11,563 nucleotides of DNA. It comes from an uncultured Opitutia bacterium (GTDB taxonomy: Bacteria > Verrucomicrobiota > Verrucomicrobiia > Opitutales > Opitutaceae). The DNA lies in assembly GCA_937952235.1 (NCBI GenBank), contig CALFZM010000241.1, forward strand, positions 1-11,563, read 5' to 3'. Below the pieces are notes generated by a model. The model was not told the origin of the DNA. It did not search any database and saw only the letters and a list, made by a program, of their open reading frames with translations. Shown one piece after another: positions 6,257 to 11,563 of the stretch. Each line of letters starts with the position of its first letter. The stretch's first letter is position 1. A program made the position numbers and the translations under genes.

Positions 6257-7135
6257 ATGCTGCCCGACCGGCCCATCTCGGAACTCTTTGCGCAAAAGCG
6301 CCCGCTGCGGTCGCTCGAGTTTTTTCCACCGAAGGACGAAGCCGGAGTCGAGGCCCTCCGGGCGACCGCCGCGGCGCTGACGCGGATGAATCCGGATTTC
6401 GTGTCCGTCACCTATGGCGCCGGCGGCACGACGCGGGATCGCACGGCGCAGGTGTGCGCGCTGTTGAAGCAGGAGTTTGGCTTCACCGTGATGCCTCACC
6501 TCACGTGCGTCGGGCACTCCCGGGCGGAGCTGGGCGAGATCGCCGACCGGATTCACGGGAGCGGCTTCCGCAACATCATGACCCTGCGGGGCGACCCGCC
6601 CAAGGGAGCGACGGAGTTCAAGGTGGCGAACGACGGCCTGCGCCATGCCCATGAGCTCGTCTCGCTGCTCAAGACGCGTCAGGCCGGTTTCTGCCTGGGC
6701 GTGGCGGGCTATCCCGAGAAGCACCCGGAAGCGCCGTCGCTCGACGTCGATCTCACGCACCTCCGCCGCAAAGTCGACGCGGGGGCTGACTTCATCACCA
6801 CGCAGCTCTTCTTCGACAACACCCTCTACTACCGCTTCGTGGAGCGCTGCCGCGCCGCGGGCATCACGGTTCCGATCGTGCCCGGCATCATGCCGGTCCT
6901 CTCGCTGAAGCAGATCCAGCGGTTCACGTCGATGTGCGGTGCCACCCTGCCGCGCACGCTGATCACCCGGCTGGAGGTCGCCGCCGAGAATGCGGATGTA
7001 CTCGAGACGATCGGCATCGATTGGGCCCTGACCCAGATCCGGGGACTCATGGCCAACGGCGCTCCCGGATATCACCTCTACATTCTGAATCGTGCCAAGG
7101 GCGCCCTGGCGCTCACCGCCGGGCTCGCGGCCTAG
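6257..7135 (+). CDS. metF: 5,10-methylenetetrahydrofolate reductase
   Basis: This 292-aa cytosolic flavoenzyme reduces 5,10-methylene-THF to 5-methyl-THF, the methyl donor for methionine synthesis. It has the usual length of the bacterial catalytic domain, without the C-terminal regulatory domain of eukaryotic enzymes. Signatures in order are EFFPPKD (21-27, with the catalytic Glu21), SVTYGAGG (50-57), HLTCVGHS (81-88), TLRGDPP (109-115, with FAD-interacting Asp113), the GYPEKHPEA block (151-159), KVDAGADFITTQLFFD (172-187), PGIMPV (209-214) and GAPGYHLYILNR (268-279). ATG 6257 gives a normal N terminus; an in-frame ATG at 6242 is followed two codons later by TGA. The gene stands alone, with repeats on both sides and the perfect dyad immediately upstream. 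Confidence 0.97.
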   Translation: MLPDRPISELFAQKRPLRSLEFFPPKDEAGVEALRATAAALTRMNPDFVSVTYGAGGTTRDRTAQVCALLKQEFGFTVMPHLTCVGHSRAELGEIADRIHGSGFRNIMTLRGDPPKGATEFKVANDGLRHAHELVSLLKTRQAGFCLGVAGYPEKHPEAPSLDVDLTHLRRKVDAGADFITTQLFFDNTLYYRFVERCRAAGITVPIVPGIMPVLSLKQIQRFTSMCGATLPRTLITRLEVAAENADVLETIGIDWALTQIRGLMANGAPGYHLYILNRAKGALALTAGLAA

Positions 7136-7157
7136 AGCCGATTCAATCATTCTGCCG

Positions 7158-7250
7158 CCCAAACCTAAACGCAAAGTCGCAAGGAAACGCGAAGTTTCGC
7201 CACATTCTCCTTCGCGAGTCTTTGCTCGCCTTCGCGTCTTGGCGTTTGGG
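7158..7250 (-). mobile_element. Family B short repeat, copy B2
   Basis: This 93-bp element is bounded by the perfect 7-bp terminal inverted repeat CCCAAAC (7158-7164) and GTTTGGG (7244-7250). It is rich in CGCAAAG/CTTCGCG motifs, so much of it can fold. It is homologous in opposite orientation to 6003-6095. It lies 22 bp after the metF stop codon. Confidence 0.65.
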
Positions 7251-7283
7251 ATCCCTTCCTGAACGGCTACGATTTTGCCTAAG

Positions 7284-7429
7284 CCAGACTCATGCAGTTG
7301 AGGTGGAGCCGTCTGTCCCCAGGCGGCTGACGTTCGGCGGACCGGTTCACAGCGGCTTGAGGACAAGCCGCTCCACCTTTCAGTGCGGCCGTTCTCATGG
7401 GTGATTTGAAGTTCAACGGCATGAGCTGG
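7284..7429 (+). repeat. Family A REPIN-like repeat, copy A5 (complete)
   Basis: Terminal inverted repeats are 7284-7300 and 7414-7429; CTCATGC..GTTG is shared apart from one indel and one mismatch. The 76-nt core is 7302-7377, with hairpins 7307-7314/7321-7328 (one G-T wobble) and 7351-7359/7364-7372. It has the same orientation as A1 and lies between the convergent metF and SUI1 genes. Confidence 0.88.
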
Positions 7430-7490
7430 CTAAGGCGCTCTGACAACCGGCCAAGGCGCCCAGGGTATTCTGCCGATCCGGCCACGGCGC
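7426..7490 (+). repeat. Three imperfect direct repeats of a 13-mer
   Basis: CTGGCTAAGGCGC (7426-7438), CCGGCCAAGGCGC (7447-7459) and CCGGCCACGGCGC (7478-7490) follow each other at 21- and 31-base steps, just outside repeat A5 and before the 3' end of the SUI1 gene. No function is evident. Confidence 0.45.
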
Positions 7491-7505
7491 GCTACGGGCC
7501 GGCGT

Positions 7506-7898
7506 TCAACCGCCGGCAAAGACCGGGCGGAAGCCGGCCTCGGTGAGAATGCGGGCGACCGTTTCCCGCTGGTCACCCTGGATCTCGATCGCGCCGTCCT
7601 TGACCGTGCCGCCGCAGCCGCAGGCCGCGCGCATTTTCTTCGCGAGCTGTTCCTTCTCGGGTAGTCCGATGCCGGTGAACCCGTCGACCACCGTCACGGT
7701 CTTGCCGCCACGCCCCCCCGTCTCCCTTCGCACGTCGACCCGACCGCGATTCCTGGCCGACTTGGCGGCGGGCGGTGTCGGCGCACGGGCGGAGGGGCCG
7801 GGAGCGGCACCGGCCGGCAGGCCCGTGGTATTGAGGGCCCCAAACGGATTCTGCCCCAGACCCTGCCCACCATCGGTGGAGATGCGAGACGAAGCCAC
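7506..7898 (-). CDS. yciH: SUI1/eIF1-family translation factor (YciH-like)
   Basis: This 130-aa protein carries a C-terminal SUI1 domain, about residues 52-130. The blocks RETGGRGGKTVTVVDG (58-73) and the zinc-less CGCGGTVKDGAIEIQGDQR (93-111) match bacterial YciH closely, ending in AGG. Archaeal and eukaryotic homologues help select the correct start codon; in bacteria YciH is non-essential and its role is less clear. The first roughly 50 residues are Gly/Ala/Pro-rich and probably disordered, a longer leader than I would expect for YciH. The start is GTG at 7896-7898: the in-frame TAA of the upstream 82-aa gene lies one codon before it, so no earlier start is possible. The three-base gap to that stop implies translational coupling, with one transcript for both genes. 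Confidence 0.9.
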   Translation of the reverse strand: MASSRISTDGGQGLGQNPFGALNTTGLPAGAAPGPSARAPTPPAAKSARNRGRVDVRRETGGRGGKTVTVVDGFTGIGLPEKEQLAKKMRAACGCGGTVKDGAIEIQGDQRETVARILTEAGFRPVFAGG

Positions 7899-7901
7899 GG
7901 C

Positions 7902-8150
7902 TTACAAGGTCCGGTGTCCGGCGCGGCCGCCGCACACTCCCACCGGGATGTTCGATTCGCCGCCGAGGAACAGCAGCGCCTTCGCGTAGCTGCGATTCTC
8001 CAGGAAGTGGACCAGCTGCGGATGCAGCCCCGGCCGGCCCCGGGCCAGATACTCGTCCAGCTGGGTCATTGCCTCCGTAATCGTCTGGCCATCAGAGACC
8101 TTTATGGCCGAGAGGAGCGTTTGGAGGGCCGCCTTGATCTGGGTTTCCAT
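7902..8150 (-). CDS. Conserved-looking 82-aa protein of unknown function
   Basis: This small soluble protein is not one I recognise. The first half (METQIKAALQTLLSAIKVSD, then TITEAMTQLDEYLA) looks like amphipathic helices. The second half has RSYAKALLFLGGE and ends with a Gly/Cys-containing SNIPVGVCGG tail. There is no signal peptide or membrane helix. Support for it being real: sensible amino-acid composition, an ATG at 8148-8150 at the head of a divergent intergenic region, and a stop only three bases before the GTG of the SUI1 factor gene, as in an operon. The pairing with a translation factor hints at a ribosome-linked role, but that is only guilt by association. Confidence 0.75.
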   Translation of the reverse strand: METQIKAALQTLLSAIKVSDGQTITEAMTQLDEYLARGRPGLHPQLVHFLENRSYAKALLFLGGESNIPVGVCGGRAGHRTL

Positions 8151-8353
8151 GTTTCGAGTGGGCTGGGTTTACCTTATCTGCCTGTTACCTACGTTAAGCC
8201 TGATTGCAATCCCGGGCACCCGCCGCCGCGTACTTGTCTCTCTGTGGTGCGCGTGGTTCGTTCACCGCTCCCTTTCGCATCCGACTCGCTGCCGGCTCCC
8301 GGGCGCACCACCGTCCGGAAGCTGCACGGCTCGGAAGCTCCCTCCCTCTCCGC
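8151..8353. other. Divergent intergenic region (82-aa gene / sucA)
   Basis: This 203-bp gap must hold promoters for both divergent units. The most AT-rich part, 8167-8211, ends in the perfect palindrome GATTGCAATC (8202-8211) and is the likeliest promoter area. I see no convincing -35/-10 pair. The frame of sucA is open back to a TTG at 8204, but that extension has no resemblance to SucA. Confidence 0.5.
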
Positions 8354-11164
8354 ATGAATCGCTCCGACCTTCCCACCCTCGCCAACGCCGCGCTCATCGA
8401 GGCGCAGTACGAGACGTGGCAGCACGATCCCAACTCCGTCGATCCGACGTGGCGCGCCTTTTTCCAGGGCTTCAGCCTGGCGAGCAACGGCGCCCGCCCC
8501 CACGAGGCCTTCGCGGCGGCGTCCCCCGGGGATTCGCGCACGAAACCGATCATCGACAGCCTGAAACAATCCCGCGTCCACCAGCTCATCAACGCCTACC
8601 GTTCCATCGGTCACATCGAGGCGCACCTCGATCCGCTCGGCGACCCGCCCGCGCCGCACACCAAGCTCTCGCTGGAGCACTTCAACCTCGGGTCGGAGGA
8701 CCTCGACACGACGTTCGACATCGGCACGTATCTCGGCGGCGGCCAGATGACGCTGCGCGACATCGTCGCGAATCTGCGGCTCACCTACGCCGGCCGCATC
8801 GGGGTGGAATACATGCACATCCAGGACGTCGAGGTGCGCACCTGGCTGCAGGAAAAAATGGAGTCGGACCGCAATCAGCCCGGCTTCTCGGCGCCGGAGA
8901 AGATCCGCATCCTGCGCCGCGTGCACAAGGCGGAGCTCTTCGAGCGCTTCCTGCACACGAAGTATGTCGGGCAGAAAAGGTTTTCGCTCGAGGGCGGCGA
9001 GACGATGGTGGCGGCCGTCGACGCCCTCATCGAGCTGTGTCCGGCGCTCGGGGTGGAGGAGGTGGTGATGGGCATGGCCCATCGCGGCCGCCTCAACATC
9101 CTCACCAGCATCATGCGGAAGAGCTTCGACGTGCTCTTCGAGCAGTTTTCGGAGAACTACATTCCCGAGACGGTCGGAGGCGACGGCGACGTGAAGTACC
9201 ATCTCGGATACGAAGCCGTGCTCGAGACCGCGTCCGGCAGCAAGGTGGAGGTCAGGCTCGCCGCCAACCCCTCGCACCTCGAGATCGTGAACCCGGTGGT
9301 CGAGGGCAAGGCCCGCGCCCGCCAGCGCTTCCGGGGCGCGATGAACGAGCGCTGGCGCGTGCTGCCGCTGCTGATCCACGGCGACGCCGCCTTCGCCGGC
9401 CAGGGCATCGTGGCGGAGACGCTCAACATGTCCCAGTTGCCCGGTTACACGACCGGGGGGACGGTCCACCTCGTCATCAACAATCAGATCGGCTTCACCA
9501 CCGAGCCCCACGACTCACGCTCGACCCGCTACTGCACCGACATCGCGAAGATGATCGAGGCGCCGATCTTCCACGTGAACGGCGACGACCCGGAGGCGGT
9601 GTGCCACCTCACCCGCCTCGCGCTCGAGTTCCGGGTGAAGTTCCAGCGCGACGTCGTGATCGACATGTATTGTTACCGGAAGCACGGCCACAACGAGACC
9701 GACGAGCCGGCGTTCACCCAGCCGATCATCTACCAGAAGATCGGCCAGCATCCGCAGATCTCCACGGTGCTGACCCGGAAGCTCGTCGCCGAGGGCACGA
9801 TCACCGAGCAGGATTCCGAAGCCATCCGCGCCGAATACTCGGCGGCCCTGGAGAAGAACCTCGAGAAGGCGCGGGCCAGCGAGACGGCGAAGACCGCGCG
9901 TCGCGCCGCCGCCGCCGCCGAGGCCCGCAAGTTCGCCGGCTCCACCGCCGTGTTCCAGCGTGACTTCCATTTTCGCAACGTCGCCACCCGCGTCGGCCCC
10001 GCGTTGCTCGATAAGGTCGTCCGCGGGCTCACCACCCTGCCCGAGGGCTTCCACCCCAACCCCAAGATCAAGCGTTTCGTCGATGCGCGCGCGACCGCCT
10101 ACCGCGACGGGGGGCCGATCGACTGGGGATTCGGCGAGGCGCTCGCCTTCGGCACGCTGGTGCTGGAAAACGTCCCCGTCCGGCTGAGCGGCCAGGATTG
10201 CGAACGCGGCACCTTCAGCCACCGCCACGCCGTGCTGCACGACCGGGAAACGAACGCCACCTACGCCCCGCTCAAGCACCTCGATCCCCAACAGGCGCGG
10301 TTCTGCGTGTACAACTCCCTGCTTTCGGAGGCGGCGGTGCTCGGCTTCGACTACGGCTACTCCCTCGATTTCCCGGACATGCTCTGCATCTGGGAGGCGC
10401 AGTTCGGCGATTTCGCCAACGGCGCCCAGGGCGTGATCGACCAGTTCCTCGCCGCGGGCGAATCCAAGTGGCAGCGCACGAGCGGGCTGGTGCTGCTGCT
10501 GCCGCACGGTTACGAAGGCCAGGGACCCGAGCATTCCTCCGCCCGGCTCGAGCGCTTCCTCCAGCTCTGCGCGGAGGACAACATCCAGGTCGCCAACATC
10601 ACGACGCCGGCCAACTTCTTCCACGCCCTCCGCCGCCAGGTGAAGCGCGACGTGAAGAAGCCGCTCGTCGTCATGTCGCCCAAATCGCTCCTCCGCCATC
10701 CCGCCGCCGTCTCGCGCGTCGAGGATTTCACCAGCGGCGGCTTCCAGGAGATCATGGACGATCCCGCGTTCGGCGCCGGCACCCGCGCGCCCGCCTCCGC
10801 CGAAGCCCCGAAGGCGACGCGGCTGCTCCTCTGCTCCGGCAAGATCTACTACGACCTCGCGGAGCACCGCGCGAAGCACAAGCTCCACGATGTCGCGATC
10901 GTGCGCCTCGAGCAGCTTTATCCGCTGCACCGCCGCCGTCTCGCCGAGATCGCAAAGAAATACGCCGACGCCCGCCTCGTGTGGGCCCAGGAGGAATCCG
11001 AAAACAACGGCGCGTGGACTTGGATCGCGCCTCAGCTCGAGGACATCTTCGGCCGCAAAGCGGCGTACGCCGGTCGCGACGCCTCCGCATCGCCCGCCGT
11101 CGGCTCACTCGCCCTGCATCGCCTCGAGCTGGCCGCCTTGCTCAAGGAGGCGTTCGCGATCTGA
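8354..11164 (+). CDS. sucA: 2-oxoglutarate dehydrogenase E1 component
   Basis: This 936-aa cytosolic enzyme (E. coli SucA is of very similar size) uses thiamine diphosphate to decarboxylate 2-oxoglutarate and pass the succinyl group to the lipoyl arm of E2. The N terminus NAALIEAQYETWQHDPNSVDPTWRAFF carries the E1-specific segment that contacts E2 and E3. Cofactor and active-site motifs include HRGRLNIL (243-250), HGDAAFAGQG (342-351), VINNQIGFTTEP, VNGDDPEAV (408-416) and YRKHGHNETDEP (441-452). The transketolase-like pyrimidine domain follows, with LSGQDCERGTFSHRHAV and GYEGQGPEHSSARLERFLQL. The C-terminal domain has the WAQEESENNGAW block and ends with LHRLELAALLKEAF. ATG 8354 fits the usual N terminus. 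The E2 gene starts 100 bp downstream, so co-transcription is likely. Confidence 0.98.
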   Translation: MNRSDLPTLANAALIEAQYETWQHDPNSVDPTWRAFFQGFSLASNGARPHEAFAAASPGDSRTKPIIDSLKQSRVHQLINAYRSIGHIEAHLDPLGDPPAPHTKLSLEHFNLGSEDLDTTFDIGTYLGGGQMTLRDIVANLRLTYAGRIGVEYMHIQDVEVRTWLQEKMESDRNQPGFSAPEKIRILRRVHKAELFERFLHTKYVGQKRFSLEGGETMVAAVDALIELCPALGVEEVVMGMAHRGRLNILTSIMRKSFDVLFEQFSENYIPETVGGDGDVKYHLGYEAVLETASGSKVEVRLAANPSHLEIVNPVVEGKARARQRFRGAMNERWRVLPLLIHGDAAFAGQGIVAETLNMSQLPGYTTGGTVHLVINNQIGFTTEPHDSRSTRYCTDIAKMIEAPIFHVNGDDPEAVCHLTRLALEFRVKFQRDVVIDMYCYRKHGHNETDEPAFTQPIIYQKIGQHPQISTVLTRKLVAEGTITEQDSEAIRAEYSAALEKNLEKARASETAKTARRAAAAAEARKFAGSTAVFQRDFHFRNVATRVGPALLDKVVRGLTTLPEGFHPNPKIKRFVDARATAYRDGGPIDWGFGEALAFGTLVLENVPVRLSGQDCERGTFSHRHAVLHDRETNATYAPLKHLDPQQARFCVYNSLLSEAAVLGFDYGYSLDFPDMLCIWEAQFGDFANGAQGVIDQFLAAGESKWQRTSGLVLLLPHGYEGQGPEHSSARLERFLQLCAEDNIQVANITTPANFFHALRRQVKRDVKKPLVVMSPKSLLRHPAAVSRVEDFTSGGFQEIMDDPAFGAGTRAPASAEAPKATRLLLCSGKIYYDLAEHRAKHKLHDVAIVRLEQLYPLHRRRLAEIAKKYADARLVWAQEESENNGAWTWIAPQLEDIFGRKAAYAGRDASASPAVGSLALHRLELAALLKEAFAI

Positions 11165-11172
11165 CTCGGAAC

Positions 11173-11249
11173 GTGGCGAGGAGGGGAAACGTTGTTCCCT
11201 CCGCCCTTCCTGCTCTTCTGCCTCCCCTCGCCACCCATTACGCGCTACT
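11173..11249 (+). repeat. Family C spacer repeat, copy C2 (inverted repeat between sucA and sucB)
   Basis: The arms GTGGCGAGGAGGGG (11173-11186) and CCTCCCCTCGCCAC (11221-11234) are complementary at 12 of 14 positions. The left arm shares GCGAGGAG and GGGGA with 1187-1200, and 11226-11249 matches 1256-1279 at 18 of 24 positions. As in copy C1, it lies between two genes of one operon. Confidence 0.6.
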
Positions 11250-11264
11250 TCCAATCCTATTCCC

Positions 11265-11563
11265 ATGTCTCTCCTCGAAGTCAAAATTCCGCCGATGGGC
11301 GAATCGATCAGCTCGGGCATCCTGGCCAAGTGGCACGTGCAGGACGGCGCCGACGTGCGCAAGGATCAGCCTCTGTTTGAGCTCGAGACCGACAAGATCA
11401 CGTCCGAGGGCACGGCCGAGAGCGCCGGCCGCATCAGCCTCAAGGTCGCCGTTGGCGACGAAGTGAAAATCGGCCAGGTGGTCGCGACCATCGATCCCGC
11501 GGACGGCAGCCCGGCGGGAGAGACCGCTCCGGCCCGCGCCGCCAAGGCGCCTGCCGCGGCGGC
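11265..11563 (+). CDS. sucB: Dihydrolipoamide succinyltransferase E2 component, N-terminal part (cut by window end)
   Basis: Only the first 99 codons are present. They form a complete biotinyl/lipoyl domain (about residues 2-78). PPMGESISSG (9-18) is the domain start typical of 2-oxoacid dehydrogenase E2 chains, and the lipoylated lysine is K44 in ELETDKITSEG (39-49). An Ala/Pro-rich hinge begins at about residue 80 and runs off the window. E2 forms the core of the complex and transfers the succinyl group to CoA. Assignment to SucB rather than another E2 rests on position directly after sucA and on the lipoyl-domain sequence. The peripheral-subunit-binding and catalytic domains should follow outside. 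Confidence 0.93.
   Translation, partial: MSLLEVKIPPMGESISSGILAKWHVQDGADVRKDQPLFELETDKITSEGTAESAGRISLKVAVGDEVKIGQVVATIDPADGSPAGETAPARAAKAPAAA

Noticed and set aside
6103..6654. A 183-codon + strand frame overlapping the metF start
   Set aside because: It starts inside repeat A4 and then runs out of phase with metF, whose motifs are unambiguous.
1..7429. CRISPR array as an explanation of the repeats
   Set aside because: The repeats are dispersed over 7 kb, occur in both orientations, have long internal hairpins and no regular spacers, and no cas genes are present.
8204..8353. TTG-initiated 50-residue extension of SucA, possibly a targeting peptide
   Set aside because: SucA is cytosolic in bacteria, the ATG at 8354 gives the standard N terminus, and the extension lies in the divergent promoter region.
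8104..9963. A 619-codon open frame on the + strand overlapping sucA in another phase
   Set aside because: Its product is Arg/Pro/His-rich without domains; it is a frame shadow of sucA.
9515..10930. Long open frames antisense to sucA (also 8189-9511)
   Set aside because: They mirror the sucA codons, have biased composition and no domain signature. SucA motifs on the + strand run through the whole interval.

Overview
The window is GC-rich bacterial chromosomal DNA with no rRNA, tRNA, CRISPR array or transposase gene that I can see. The protein set (a GldA/GldF/GldG-type ABC cluster, a YciH/SUI1 factor, SucA followed by SucB) and the overall style would fit a Verrucomicrobiota bacterium of the Opitutaceae type. 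That placement is an impression from protein similarity, because no taxonomic marker gene is present.

Layout: 1-453 is a gene-free left flank holding two copies of a palindromic repeat (family A). 454-5225 is a four-gene operon on the + strand: ABC ATPase, ABC-2 permease, GldG-like auxiliary protein and DUF4340 protein. Together they look like an envelope-associated ABC-2 system of unknown substrate. A stem-loop and a family A repeat separate it from a convergent small multidrug-resistance-type guanidinium exporter gene (sugE/gdx, 5460-5780, minus strand). The gap between sugE and metF (5781-6256) holds a family A element interrupted by a second repeat (family B), then a perfect 11-bp dyad ending two bases before the metF start. 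metF (6257-7135) is followed by a convergent gap containing another B copy and another A copy. A two-gene minus-strand unit (82-aa unknown protein, then SUI1/YciH factor) follows. It diverges from sucA (8354-11164), which leads into sucB (from 11265, cut by the window end): the E1 and E2 components of 2-oxoglutarate dehydrogenase in the TCA cycle.

The gene content is mostly familiar; the intergenic DNA is the unusual part. Family A resembles a REPIN: two related hairpin units in inverted orientation within a 76-nt core, with compensatory base changes both between units and between copies. The core sits inside a roughly 145-bp element with terminal inverted repeats. Family B (93 bp) lies inside one A copy. 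A third family (C) occupies the spacers ATPase/permease and sucA/sucB. None of the visible start codons has a recognisable Shine-Dalgarno sequence at normal spacing, and six of them follow pyrimidine-rich leaders.
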